Shown here: positions 11,295-22,545 of the stretch, piece by piece
Numbering within the stretch: position 1 is the first letter of the stretch
Layout of the letters: the number at the start of each line of letters is the position of its first letter
NCBI GenBank assembly: GCA_029531795.1
Contig: JAPEIS010000013.1
Coordinates: 558,001 to 622,000, forward strand
DNA length: 64,000 nt
Source of the DNA: Sclerotinia nivalis
Taxonomy: Eukaryota; Ascomycota; Leotiomycetes; Helotiales; Sclerotiniaceae
Direction: 5' to 3'
Made by a program: the position numbers and the translations under genes
Notes under the pieces: generated by a model
The model's database searches: none
The model's input: the letters and a program-made list of their open reading frames with translations, nothing else
Told to the model about the DNA's origin: nothing

Positions 11295-14200
11295 GTATTT
11301 TCCTTTTTAAGGTTGAATTCTGTTGAGGTGGTTATAAGGGTTAGGTTTATCCGGATATCTTTGATGATAATTCTGGATCAGTTTTCGAGTGTTGTTTAGG
11401 TAATCAGTAGGCTTTTCGGTTGGCTTGTTGTAGTTGATTTATCGGATGGTATATTTTAGGCGGGGGCTATTGCGATTGTAATGCTTTTAGTGGGAATTCA
11501 GAACTTCTTTCATTTCGAATTGTTCGATTCCTTCGATTTCAATGGGAGGAGGGGGCGGATTGTGTTGATTAGGGATAGGATTGTTATAAATGGGATGTAA
11601 TAAATTTATATAGAATATAGGGTGATTTCTTATTGAGGTAGGTAGTTCGAGTTTGTAAGTGTATGTGTTTATAGTTTGTAGGATCCGGAATGGGTTTAGA
11701 TTTTTTCAATCTAGTTTCTTTTGGGGTTTTAGGGTTTTGATGTTTTTGGTGTTCAATCAAACCAGATTACCAGGATTGTAATGGCGGGTAGGAGTACGGT
11801 GAGTGTTGGTATTCTTTGTATAGCGAGTTTGGCTAATGGTTAATTTGGTTTTCAGATGTTCAACGATCAGGGACATTTTCTTGATAAACTTTTCGGTATC
11901 TTTGATGTTAGGGTGGTTAGTGATAATGGATGGTTCAAACTTTATATGTGGATGATAGTTGTAATTTGCAAAGAACGGGGTTAAGTGGGAGTTTTCAGAT
12001 TAGACAGAATTGATTGAAAATTCAATAATCGATAATTATTTAGATTAATCGTTTTGTAGGTACGAGATGTATGATTGGAAATATTGTTCGAGTATAATGT
12101 TTGCTTTCTTAATTTGTTTATTGGTTTTCGAATAATAGATTGTTGATAGTTTTGATATTGTATTTAGATGTTTATAGATGTGTTTCTAGAAATTAGATAT
12201 GAATTGAGTGCTATGATTGGATATAATTGTCGATGGTAGGTTGTGTAGCTTTTAGATATACTTTAGGAACAAGTGGGTTATTTTTTCGGAATTATAAGTA
12301 TTGTAATAAGGCAGGAAATGCTTTATTTTAATCAATCGATTGATTATTATGAGTGTTGTATTGTAATTAAAACTTTTCGGGAGGTATGTTATGAAATCGA
12401 TCGATATTTTCTTTTATGTTTGTTGAGGGATCAGAAATGGACGGAGGATATCTTTTTGTTCTTTATGATTTGGTGTTGTTTGGTGATAGTTATGATAATT
12501 ATGTATTCAATAGTTAATATAGTTATAATATCCAGACCAATAGTAGTTTCGGAATAGGAGTTCGAAGATGCGAGTATAGTGTAGGTGATTTGTGATAGGG
12601 GAATTATGGATCAGGCAAAGTAGTTCAGTTTTTAGATTATTGTAATTAGAAACGAAAAGCTTTTTGTGATAATATAATAGGCCATTATTTTCAGTGTATT
12701 TGAATAGGGTAATATGGGGATGTTTGGATGTTTTCTTTATTAAGGTTTTCAGAATAGATGTAGGTATAGAGTTGGATATATATATTTCAGCAAATAGAGT
12801 TTTTAGTTTCTTTGGTGGTTCGAATAGCAGATTGGGGATTATAATAAGTGTTGGGGGTTGATTAGGCGGAGTAATAGGAGTGGGTAGTGGTTTAGGGATT
12901 GGTAGAGCTTTGGAGATAAGTAGAGTATTAGAAATGGATAGGGAGTTAGGGATGGATAGGATAGATTTGGGAATTGGGTGAATTGAATTAGATTCTTTTG
13001 GTGATCGGTGGGATTGATTATGGGTAGTGATTGCAAAACAAATTTTTTTCTTTGGGGAATTTATTGGATTAGATGAGATAAGTATAGGCGAGATAGATGC
13101 GGAAGTAGAAATAGATGTAGGGAATAGAGTGGGATCAAGGTTTTTTGATTTTAAAATTGTTTGGTTTTGGTGTAGGAGGTGTTTATTTTCCTCTTTAGAT
13201 AGGTCCTTTGATTTTTTGATTAGAGTATTAGGTTTAGTTTTTTGTTTATTTGATTGATAGGTAATTTTGAAATTGAATCGAGATAGAAATTCAGATTAAT
13301 GGGTTTGATGATGATTTAATAATTTGATAATTGTAAAATACTTCAAATTCTTGTAATCTGTGATTATTTGGATTGAAGATAATGTTTTTTCTAATTCTGA
13401 GTATTATTCTTTAAAGTATTGAATAATGATTAGTAGTTCTTTGTTGTAAATTTTGTAATTATATTTAATAATCGAATGTTTCTTCGAGAAATATACAACA
13501 GGTTTTAGGATTTCTATATTGTTGTATTGGGATAGTATTTTAGCAGATATGAAATCGGATATGTTGGTCTTTACGGTCATATCTTTTTTTCAATCGAAAG
13601 TAATTAAAATTGATGTTTTAGTAAATACTATCTTTAAAATGAAAAAAGTTTTTGTATAAATAGAACTTTAAATAAATGAAATATTCTTTTGGGTTAGATT
13701 AATCAATAGGTATATAATAGATAAGAAACTATGAATAAATCGTTGATAGAAATTGCCAAATTCGATAAATGCTTGTATATCTGTTAAATGGATCGGAATT
13801 TTTCATTCGATGATTGTTTTGATCTTTACGGGATCTATTCGAATACCTTTTTGGCTTATAATAAGGCTTAGGAATTTAATTTCAAATTTCAAAAAATCGT
13901 ATTTCTTTAGATTCGTATACAGATTAATCTTCTTTAGGACTTCCAGGATTTTTTGAATATAAACAATATACTCAGAGCGGATTCTATTGTAGATTAGAAT
14001 ATTATTTAGATAAATAGTACAAAATATATTTAGATATTTTTATAAGATATCGTTGATAAAACACTGGAACATAGTAGATACACTAATCAATCCAAAAGAC
14101 ATAATCAGGGTTTCAAACAAACCGAAACGGGTATAAAAAGCAATTAGATATTCTTGCTTTTTTTTAATTTTTATATTGTTGAATATAGAGATAATATCGA

Positions 14201-15250
14201 TCTTTATAAAGAACTTCATTTTCTTCAGATCGTTCAAGGATTTTTTGGTAAGCAATAACGGATAGCGATCTTTTGCTAATAGATTATTCAGAATTCGATA
14301 ATCGATACAGAATCATAACCTTCCATCGGATTTCTTGACAAACAAAACAGGCAAAGCCGAAACAAATGAACTCGAATGGATGAACCCTTTTTGAAGGTTT
14401 TCGGATAGTTAATCTTTCAAAATAATAAACTCGTTTTGAGATATGGAATAGAGAGCTTTAAATGGTAATTTAGCTCTCTCTTTCAGATGGATATCGTGGT
14501 TGTACAATTGGTGCGGGGGCAGTTTGTCGGTATTTCGCGGGGAGAATACGTCGATTTAGGATCGGAATTCCTCAGGCAGGTCAGATGGGATAGGGTCTTT
14601 TCTTTGGGACAGGATATCGTCAATCAGATTTATAGTAACCTGGAACATCTTATAATTGCAGTGAGTGTATATTGTATATTGTATAAACTCTCATTGATAC
14701 AAATACGATATCTTTGTTTTGAAAGGCATCCAGGCGGAAAGGCAGATATACTGAGCAAGCTTTCTTTGGAATATTCTACAACGTTTTCACACGGGATGGT
14801 TGCAACGGTGTATTATAGAATTTTCGACAGAACTTATTATCGAATCGGAATGTATTAAATACAAATTCGATATAGAGATCGTACTTCTTTAGCCATACTA
14901 ATCCCAGGACAATCGGATAATAAGCTAACTCAGTAATGTAGATTTTTGATCTCTTTTTGTAGTGATCGTTGATTTACAGATCGACTAGAATATAACAATC
15001 CATTTGGTTTTCAAACAGTATTTTCCCATCGAATCCAATGACTTCGAACAAAACAGATAATTTGTATATTGGGAACTTAATAGCTTCAATTCAATTTCGA
15101 TTTGCAAAAGCATATCCTTCGTATCTGTTATCCACTATAATATAAGTAGGACAGAATCGATTAGGCGTTGATAAGATAGTAATAGACAATATCATCAGAT
15201 TTGTTCGATTACTTGTTTCTTCAGTAAAAGATAAACTTCAAATTGTAATA
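11295..15250 (-). pseudogene. B pol relic (PR-RT-RNase H-integrase)
   Basis: Reading leftward from about 15250. The region to 14480 should hold the protease, but I find no clear active site. RT is clear at 14040-14255 (Lys-x-Asp-Ile-Ile-Ser-x-Phe-Asn, [15 protein letters not shown]); downstream near 14010 the catalytic box reads YLNN, both Asp changed to Asn by G-to-A. RNase H and connection sequence occupy about 13290-13750 (YNYKIYNKELL). The integrase zinc-binding region (LLYYHKKL, IHNSPI, RNYYWSGYYNYI) is at about 12450-12700, and integrase core and C-terminus lie leftward in the C-poor segment with too many changes to place catalytic residues. Stops are common. No chromodomain was recognised. 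Confidence 0.75.
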
Positions 15251-15439
15251 ACGAATAAATATAATATACATAAAGCTTTCGTTTGACAACGATTTATACC
15301 AGATAGGCTCCGTTTCCCGAACTCGGGAAGCCGGGAGGGGATAGACTATATAATGACATAACATATAGTTGAATCTGGGCGGAGAACGGAACAAAGAACG
15401 GTGGGGCAAGATTAATAAAACTAGCTCTAGCTTACATAA

Positions 15440-16600
15440 AACGATTATCTAAAAACAAGCAGTCTTTCACACAATGATCAGCAGACCCACAATGGAAGCA
15501 TTCTCCTTATTCGTATCTATTAGTATATCTTTGGGAACTAAAATCCATTGGATCTCTAGCAGACATAATCGTAACAGAAATAATAAATCGGATAATAAGA
15601 TTCAAGAACGAAACAAAGATATAATTAACAGGATTCAGATTTTGAATAATAGTACAGAATAGTGGGACGATTGGATTACGATTGAAGCCGGTCGGTTTCA
15701 TTAGGTATAGACAACGATTCTTCAATGTCTATACAAAAGCAATGAATACATCGATATTATCTATAGAAAACTTGACAATAACAATCTAATTCTTCAATTC
15801 ATTCGACAAGACTTGTTCTAATAGAATAACCAGAATACTATTATTATTAATTATCCCGATTTCCAATACTAATCTTTAGAACTCAATATAGAAGATATAA
15901 AACAATTGATTCCTTTGTTTCAGATTGATCAAGAGTTTCCGGATTTCGATTTGCTTGTTTTGGTTTCTATAAACTCTTTCCAATATTTGCAATAGATCTT
16001 TATAATCGGCAAGTTTAACAAATTGTCCTTTGATATTATACGATCGAATTTGTATAGCAATGGATTTAGTTAATCTTCCAGTTATGTAAATCAGATAGGA
16101 ATACAGAAAAGTGAAGCGATCGAAATTGATATACATTTTATTCTGTATTTGATCGACAAATCGATCAAGATCGATTTTCGTTTTATCAAATAATACAGGA
16201 TTAGATATCTTTTCATTCAATTGAGGTTTCGATAGAATAAAAATGACAATTGGGATTGTAATAGAAGTCAAAAGCAAAAAATCGGTTTGATCGGTAGGGG
16301 TTGAAATAGGTAGAGCAACGGGGATAGAATGGAATTGAATCAGATAAATAATCAATCTATTGTTTTTCTTTTTTTATTATATAAATATAGTTTTCTCTAT
16401 TTGTAAATCGAAAGTAAGCTTTTGAATTGCGGATTGTAGATCGATCATTTCTGTTTCCATTCTTATATTGAATTTGTAAAAGAAGATGAAATAACAATAC
16501 CAGATTACGATATCATTGATTACAATAGTAGCGAATTCTTCAGAAGAGTTGGATTGGCTAAACGGGTACGGACAAAATGATATCATAGAAATGTCGGCAT
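15440..16600 (-). pseudogene. B gag relic with intact CCHC knuckle
   Basis: Two long open stretches (16377-16586 and 15876-16355) carry a Gag-like matrix/capsid sequence, including LDRFVDQIQNKMYINFDRF and YKDLLQILERVY. A third (15507-15725) ends RDPMDFSSQRYTNRYE before a stop. The next codons on minus (15459-15500) encode an intact knuckle C-F-H-C-G-S-A-D-H-C-V-K-D-C, i.e. CX2CX4HX4C. This binds retroelement RNA in the particle. The knuckle is the only fully intact one in the window. Stops at Gln positions and small frame changes separate the pieces. Confidence 0.75.
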
Positions 16601-16621
16601 AAATAGAAAGAAGCTACATAG

Positions 16622-16858
16622 TATCACAGAAACAACAGATAGAATAACAAAAATCATTTTTATTGATAAAATATAACTCAAAGAATTATATTTCTATAAA
16701 AAAAACATTTCCTTTAAATACATTTGTATATATTAAGGTTTCAAACCCTAGCGCTTTTACAGGATACAATCACCGAACATGCCCCGCTCAATGCTGGATC
16801 GGACAGGTGGAGCCTACTAAAGGGGCCGGTCCAGTGGCCCGGCCCTGACCCTGTGACA
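16622..16858 (-). repeat. B 5' LTR
   Basis: 237 bp, paired with 11058-11294. Here the plus-strand first half has G-to-A changes while the end (GGGGCCGGTCCAGTGG, CTGTGACA) is intact. Just inside it (plus 16612-16619, AGCTACAT) lies the putative primer site complementary to the LTR segment ATGTAGCT at 11107-11114. Confidence 0.92.
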
Positions 16859-16863
16859 AATCA

Positions 16864-17775
16864 AAGTATTTCCGAAGTTTTATGATTTTGTTTATCATTG
16901 TTATCAATTAAAATATTTTCGAAAAATAACAGAGATAAATATCGAGAAATTCCTTAATAGCAAATCACTATTTAGTAATAACGAAATCAGGGAAAAGCTT
17001 CTTTTGTGGTTTCAAGATAAGTTATTTGCTTTTTTACCTTGTTATATAGATATATTTTCTTTATGATGGGTATAGGATTACAAGATAGAGTTAATGTTTG
17101 GAAAAGAACCTTTATATTTCAAAAATCGTTTTTTATTCCTTTTCGAATTAAAGGTAATTCGAAAATGAATCGATGATAATTTTGTCAAAAATTTCATTTG
17201 GGAATTAAGATTACGAAATATAGCTTTATTATTTTTAATAATCAAATCTAATGGAGGGGTTTGTATTTATCAGGATTATCGTAATTTGAATAATGTTATT
17301 ATTAAGAATCGATACTCTTTACTAATTATTTGAAAAACCCTGGATATTCTTTGTAATATAAAAATCTATACCAAATTAGATATTATTGCTGTTTTCAATA
17401 AACTTTGTATTGCAAAGAATAACGAATGGAAAATTGTTTTTATTATTCAATTTGGATTATTCGAATCATTAATTATATCTTTTGGTTTTTGTAATATATT
17501 AGTATTATTCTAATACTATATTAATTATATTTTATTTGATGAATTGAATAAATATTGTATTATATATTTCAATAACGTTTTTATATATTTCGAAGATAAG
17601 AATCAATATCGAGAATATATTCGTAATATAGTATAGAAACTATAAGATGCTGGTTTACAAATCGATATTAATAAATACAAATTCGAAATAATTTCTACGA
17701 AATATTTAGGTTTTATAATTACAATCAAAGGTATAAAAATGGATCAAAATAAAATATCAGTTATTATCTTTTGGG
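16864..17775 (+). pseudogene. H reverse transcriptase (first part)
   Basis: RT of element H resumes after B. Recognisable blocks in order: NGGVCIYQDYRNLNNV (about 17250), IYTKLDIIAVFNKL with the first catalytic Asp (about 17370-17410), FIIQFGLFESLIISFGF, LFDELNKYCIIYFNNVFIYFE (about 17530-17600), and ADI-type QIDINKYKFE. The catalytic YLDD is YFNN. It aligns residue by residue with A2 (46968-47246). The reading is broken after ISVIIFW by the Fot1-like transposon at 17778. Confidence 0.85.
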
Positions 17776-17777
17776 TA

Positions 17778-17835
17778 ACGTGGTTTATCAGTGTGCGGGT
17801 CATATCAGTGTGTGGGTCACTTTCACCTCAATTCA
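17778..17835 (+). repeat. Left TIR of Fot1-like element, with 17-bp tandem repeat
   Basis: 58 bp identical in inverse to 19572-19629. Contains two adjacent 17-bp copies of TATCAGTGTGYGGGTCA (C in the first, T in the second), a plausible double transposase-binding site. Confidence 0.93.
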
Positions 17836-17884
17836 CTCTTTCAAACCCATATTATTCAACAATAATTAAATCAATTGATTAAAA

Positions 17885-19531
17885 TTATAAAGATTCTAAT
17901 AATCTAGAATCTATTACATTATTTTGACAAGTCCTTATATTATATCTAATCTTTCTACACTTACTACAGCATCGACTAGAAGATGCTTCCCTATTAGAAT
18001 TCCCCCCTTTTTGATACTCGTCGTATTGAATCTGAATATCAATCTCTTGCTAAAATAATATATCGATAACCTTTTGTCCAGTAAGCACTCCTCCTTGACG
18101 TAATTGAGTTTTTTTTGCGCGTCGACGCTTGTTTAATACCTCATTTGCTGCCCGAAGTATACGAATCTCTGTATTTAAAAGTGTATTTTCATGTGCTAAT
18201 CTCTCTGTACCCTTAGCTAAAGCTAATATAGTCTCGAATATAAGTGTAAAAGAGCTTGATTGATGACAAGCCATTCGAGATCTTACTAAAGTCGATTGTG
18301 AAAGAGCTTCAGTTGGATTATGAAGGGTTTGAGAAGTCCATAAATCTTGATCGAAAAAGGGGGGAGTAGGTATGCGAATTCGAATATCTAGTTTCGAAAG
18401 TACAGCTTCAGGATCAAATAGTATTAAATCTGTTCCTCGAAACCCTGATTTCATATTCTGAATCGTAATTGATTCTTGGTATACAGCTTTGAAAGCTATA
18501 AAGAATTCAACTTTCGAAATATAATTGATATGTGCCTTGATAAACCCATCAATTTGAGTACCATATGAACGTTTCAGGCTGCTAAAACAGCCAACATCAA
18601 GTAGTTGAGTTAAATGACTTGAATGTAATGGTAATTTTAAATAGATAATATCATTCTCTTTGCAATACGACTGAAAAGGTACTGATTCATAGCTTTCATA
18701 CCTATTTAGTATCAACATTCGATATTTGCCCTTTCTTCGATTCTTAGTATGCTTATCGAAGTGTTTCAACCATTCTAAACCTGTCTCATTGTTTATCCAT
18801 CTATTAGATGTAGATTTAATAGCCCATTCCACAGGAAAGTTGGTTTCGGTATACCAATTGGAAAGATGAATCTATCCTTGAACCATTAGAAATGGGAGTA
18901 TGGTTTCACCCTCCCCATTTCCACATATTATTATTGTAGTCCATTCTCGATTGCCTAATTGTACTGATTTACTTCTACCGCATCTCTCAACACTAATGAC
19001 AACTATTGCAACATATATAATCCCCATCATAAAACCTGTTTCGTCGAAATTGTAAAAATCGCTATCGAGAATACCATATTTCGCTCGTATATTCGAAACC
19101 AATCGAAACCACTCTTCAATAAGCTTAGGATCTTCGCAAAAAGCTCTTTAAAAGTCATAAACACGACTAAAACGCATCTTTAATTCGATTCGACGCTTTA
19201 CGAATCGATACACCCAGAACTTCCCAATACACTTTGCACCCCTCGATTCAAGAATATGATTCACCATATCTTCCACATTTCTAAGTTTAGATGGAAATCC
19301 TCTCATATCCATATCGAGTATATACTCAGAAATGATATTCTCTTCTAATTCTGAAAAATTATAAGATTTAGATCGATATTCGGAGCAAAGAGTAAAACCA
19401 TTAATTCTACACTATAATATTGTATTCGAGATATTATACATCTTCGCAACTTTTCGAATACTTATTTTTTTGTCTTTTTGAATAGCTTCGATAGCGAGGA
19501 GTATACAGGCTTCTTGGTTATTCGAATTCAT
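17885..19531 (-). pseudogene. Fot1/pogo-like transposase, four nonsense codons
   Basis: One uninterrupted frame of 549 codons on minus, from ATG at 19531 to TAA at 17885. Order: HTH_psq domain (ACILLAIEAIQKDKKISIRKVAKMYNIS, residues about 6-35); a CENP-B-type HTH region; DDE_1 superfamily core with the first catalytic Asp in YNFDETGF (19043-19045), the second in ILNRYESY (18704-18706), and the third in LLDVGCF. The second is Asn where the family motif is an Asp in ILDGHES, so catalysis is lost. A C-terminal zinc knuckle follows (C-S-K-C-x4-Tyr-x4-C, His replaced by Tyr). Stops (TAG, TAA, TAG, TAG) are explicable by C-to-T or G-to-A changes; there is no frameshift. It would cut and paste the element in the nucleus. 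Confidence 0.9.
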
Positions 19532-19571
19532 TATAGATTGTTGATAAAACGCGTGTTGAAAGAGAAGAGAT

Positions 19572-19629
19572 TGAATTGAGGTGAAAGTGACCCACACACT
19601 GATATGACCCGCACACTGATAAACCACGT
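19572..19629 (-). repeat. Right TIR of Fot1-like element
   Basis: Inverse copy of 17778-17835 over 58 bp without mismatch. The same tandem 17-bp units are present. Confidence 0.93.
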
Positions 19630-19631
19630 TA

Positions 19632-21910
19632 TAATTAATATTTATTAAAGATTTATAACGATTTTTTGGTTTTGCGAATTTTTATTATTGATTTATTATT
19701 GATTTTTCAAAGATCTATTGTTTTTTAAATAATCTTTTGTGGAAAGGAATAGGTTGGCAATAGAAAAACAATTATATAATAATATTCGAGAATCTAAAGA
19801 AAGTATTTATAATAATTTCAATATTTGTTTATTTTAATTATAATAAGAAAACTGTATTGGAAACAGATATTTCGGATTGGATTTCGGAAGGGGTATTTTT
19901 TTTAGTATAATGATAATAATGTTTTATAATCAGTAATATATTTTTCTTCGAAATATTCGGTTATTAAATGTAATTATAAGATTTATGATAAAGAATTATT
20001 AACTATTATTAAATCAATAAAATAATAACGATCGGAATTACAAGGATTTCAATAAGAATTCGAAATCCTGATCGATTACAAGAATCTGGAATACTTTATA
20101 ATGACGAAAGTATTAAATCAATATTAAATATAATGGTTAGAGTTTCTATTTCAATACAATTTCCGAATTGTTTATCGATTAAGAATTAAAGCAATTTGGT
20201 TAAATATTTTGAATTATCGATAGAAGGATCGATTTGATAGTTTTAATCTTAACGACGAATACTTAAAAAATCGAGAGTGTATCGTTTTATTTGTTGATAG
20301 ATTTGATATAGATTTATATAAAGAACTTATAGGCGATCTTTTGTTAGTTACAATAGATTGAACAATACTATTTGAAGACAAGTTTATCGATGAATTCATT
20401 GATACAGTATACAACAGATCAAATATAATCAAATAATTAATATCAATAATCGAAGATTCTTTTATAATTAAATAGCCAAAAGAATTCAGGAAAACCTTAT
20501 GAATAATTATACAGGATTGCCATATTTATAATAATAAAATCTACTATCATGAAAAACTATAAATTCTGTTTGATGATAAACTGAAGATACAAATTTTATA
20601 CAAAATACATTCGTCGAACCCTGTTGGCTATTTTGGTTGTACGAAGATTATTGATTTGGTCTTCAGAAGTTATTGATGGCTACAGATATATCAAGAAATA
20701 GACGTTTATATTCAAGTTTGTGAATTCTATATTCGAACAAAATTCTTAAAGTTATTTCCTTTAGGATTCCTGAAATTGTTGTTTATTCCTTTCTAATTAT
20801 GATTAGATATTTCAATCGATTATATTATATCTTTATTAGATTGTAAATATTACAATTCAATATACAAATATATATTAATAATTATTTATAGATACAAAAT
20901 CTTTAACAATAGAAGAATTGGTTAATGCTTTTATCAACTGCATTTATACATTATATAATCTCCCAAAAAATATTATTTTAGATCGAGGAATGCAATTTGT
21001 ATTAGAATTCTGAATATAATTTTCTAAACGATTTTGAGTAGCCTTTAAACACAGCTTAGCGTTTTATCTACAGATAGATAATCAAATAGAACAAATCAAT
21101 TCAATTCTAGAACAGTATTTATATATATTTATAAACTTTTATTAGGATGATTGAATAGAGTAGTTACTATTGATAGAATTTGTTTCAAACAATTTGGTTT
21201 CTGAAACAATAAGCTATTCGCTGTTTTTTGCGAATTACAATTTTAATCTACAATTAGATATAGAATCTAATAAACTTTGCTTTTTAGATATAACAATAGT
21301 TCAAAAACGCAAATTCTTCAAAAGAAACAAAATAATTAATAGAATGGAATATATTTTAAATCAATTCAGAGTATTTGCAAAACAATCTATTACAAGTTAT
21401 AAGGAATATACAAATCGGAATAGATTAAATTTGTTACAATATATAAAAGAACAAAAAGTATATATAAATACGAAAAATATAAAGATATCTTATAAAGTAA
21501 AAAAGCTTGATGATAAATGGATTGGATTATATAAAATAATAAAGATCTATTTGTATATTTATTTGATCGAATTATCAGAAAATATACGAATTTTCTTAGT
21601 ATTCCATTATTCGTTATTAAAACCAATATATCCAAAACTTCATTTCCCAGAATAAACTTTAATTAACGAATCGGAATTGAAAACTACAAAAGACAAAATC
21701 CTTGAAAAAGAAGATAAAAAGAAAGAACCAATTCAGAAATAGATATTTGAAGATATATTTGATAACTATAATAAAGATAACTATCATTATCAAATCAAAT
21801 GAAGACATTATATATCAATTTAACAATTAGTATTAGATTTAAAAGGCAATAAGAAAACCCTGATCGATTATTATCGTTTATACTTTGAGAAACCTAAACC
21901 ACCATTATAA
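19632..21910 (+). pseudogene. H RT end, RNase H, integrase and chromodomain
   Basis: Continuation of H pol. RNase H and connection lie at about 19840-20240 (KCNYKIYDKELLTIIKSIK). The integrase HHCC finger is near 20600-20740 (KIHSSNPVGYFG to CEFYIRTK). The core has Asp in IILDRGMQF (about 20975) and Glu in NQIEQINS (about 21080). A conserved tail at 21170-21655 (VYINTKNIKISYKVKKLDDKWIGLY) leads to a chromodomain at about 21730-21880 (FEDIFDNYNKDNYHYQIK, then LKGNKKTLIDYYR). Chromodomains bind methylated H3K9 in heterochromatin and steer integration there. Tryptophans of the chromodomain are stops, so it is inactive. 21911-22155 is non-coding and precedes a purine-rich tract. Confidence 0.8.
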
Positions 21911-22154
21911 ATCTTGAATTATCTAAATGTTGTAGTATTGTTGTTAACTCCAGCTTTTACAAAGATTTTACGATGATCAATAAAAAAGAAAGTATAATTT
22001 GTTTGAATAGGAAAATAGTATTTCAAATTTTAAAACGATTTTAAAATTTGAAAGATGATCTTACAATTCAGGAATTTGGGGTGTTTGGATAAGATTTTGT
22101 TTGAACAATTGTTTTTCAAAAAGGTTTTATTAATAGTTTAAAGACAAATTAGAT

Positions 22155-22168
22155 TTTGAAAAAGGGAA
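22155..22168 (+). promoter_or_regulatory. Polypurine tract of H
   Basis: A purine run GAAAAAGGGAA a few bases before the H 3' LTR at 22172, in the position expected for the plus-strand primer. Confidence 0.55.
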
Positions 22169-22171
22169 TAC

Positions 22172-22317
22172 TGTTATAGATTCATAATCCGTTTCTAGTT
22201 AGTCTGTATGGCTGCCTAAGGCATCTATCCCCTATATAGTCGGCGCTCTTCCTAGCACCTTCTTCCTTCTTCGTAGAATATCATCATATCTTAAAGCACC
22301 CTACCACCACCGTGATA
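22172..22317 (+). repeat. H 3' LTR
   Basis: 146 bp, better preserved than the 5' copy over its second half (AAAGCACCCTACCACCACCG). Contains ATATAGTCGGC and, 39-40 bp further on, GTAGAATATC (22273-22282). Followed by CCAGG. Confidence 0.92.
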
Positions 22318-22322
22318 CCAGG

Positions 22323-22518
22323 AGTGCTGAAAGCTTTCGAAATTCCAATGCTTCAAAAGCACTGGGAGCTTTCGAAGCTCTAATACTTTATTATATAATC
22401 TGATACTAATATAATCTATACTTATTTGTTTCTATGACTATCTTAATCTTATACTAATTCAATCAAATCATAACGTGTACTCACACGATCAATTATTGTA
22501 AGATCCGTGATCGTAACA
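22323..22518 (-). repeat. E3 5' LTR, second segment
   Basis: Continues the LTR broken by H: the join after removing one CCAGG copy restores a 486-bp LTR, the same length as both E2 LTRs. It ends GATCCGTGATCGTAACA, the least mutated version of this terminus together with 55936. Confidence 0.9.
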
Positions 22519-22545
22519 GCTCTGTGATCATACTATCTCGTGATA
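22519..22545 (+). repeat. Terminal fragment of a C-type LTR
   Basis: GCTCTGTGATCATACTATCTCGTGATA matches the last 27 bp of C-family LTRs (compare 8176-8202). E3 sits inside it, so its left part is outside the window. It is either the 5' LTR of copia element F or one more solo LTR; the sequence does not decide. Confidence 0.75.

Larger units (their letters stand above)
11058..16858 (-). mobile_element. Ty3/gypsy element B
   Basis: A complete element of 5,801 bp in minus orientation, with 237-bp LTRs (16622-16858 is the 5' LTR, 11058-11294 the 3' LTR) and TSD AATCA (11053-11057, 16859-16863). Gag, RT, RNase H and integrase are recognisable on the minus strand. Decay is strand-asymmetric: 11.25-13.25 kb is C-poor and G-rich on the plus strand, while the right LTR has lost G on the plus strand. 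Other parts, such as the zinc knuckle, are almost unmutated, so this is one of the younger RIP-affected insertions. Confidence 0.93.
17778..19629 (-). mobile_element. Fot1/pogo-like DNA transposon
   Basis: 1,852 bp with perfect 58-bp terminal inverted repeats starting ACGTGGTTTATCAGTGTGC (17778-17835, 19572-19629), flanked by TA (17776-17777, 19630-19631) as expected for Tc1/mariner/pogo insertions. It encodes one minus-strand transposase frame. Size, TA target and gene content match fungal Fot1-like elements. It lies in the RT of element H. The TIRs are unmutated while the transposase has only a handful of transition stops, so this is a comparatively young insertion. Confidence 0.95.
6215..22317 (+). 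mobile_element. Ty3/gypsy chromovirus H, split by four insertions
   Basis: LTRs of 146 bp (6215-6360 and 22172-22317) begin TGTCACGGG or TGTTATAG and end CCGTGATA. A 5-bp TSD CCAGG flanks it (6210-6214, 22318-22322). Removing C, the solo LTR, B and the Fot1-like element leaves about 6.84 kb, close to A1 (6.78 kb) and A2 (6.80 kb), with which it shares Gag, protease, RT, integrase and chromodomain. H and A are sister families with different LTRs. The order gag-PR-RT-RH-IN-chromodomain is on the plus strand. Confidence 0.92.
1..22518 (-). mobile_element. Ty3/gypsy element E3 (chromovirus-like), split by H
   Basis: This is a full-length E-family LTR retrotransposon in minus orientation, running off the left edge of the window. 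Its 3' LTR is 1-211 (partial) and its 5' LTR is 5925-6214 plus 22323-22518, separated by the nested element H. Without H its length agrees with the about 6.6-6.7 kb of E1 and E2. The right end TGATCGTAACA is followed by GCTCT and the tail of a C-type LTR, so E3 itself landed in a C-type LTR; the matching left flank lies outside the window. Gag, protease, RT, RNase H, integrase and chromodomain are recognisable but carry many stops. Confidence 0.9.

Noticed and set aside
12273..12557. Open frame of 94 codons on plus
   Set aside because: Arises from the G/T-rich composition of the C-depleted half of B, antisense to integrase; hydrophobic Ile/Val/Cys content reflects base skew.
14487..14858. Open frame of 123 codons on plus inside element B
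   Set aside because: It lies antisense to the B protease/RT frame, has no similarity I recognise and no conserved counterpart in other elements. It is a shadow of the sense frame in a less mutated, stop-poor region.
16680..16858. Small open frame within the B 5' LTR as a host gene
   Set aside because: It lies wholly inside an LTR with an identical-length partner at 11058-11294.
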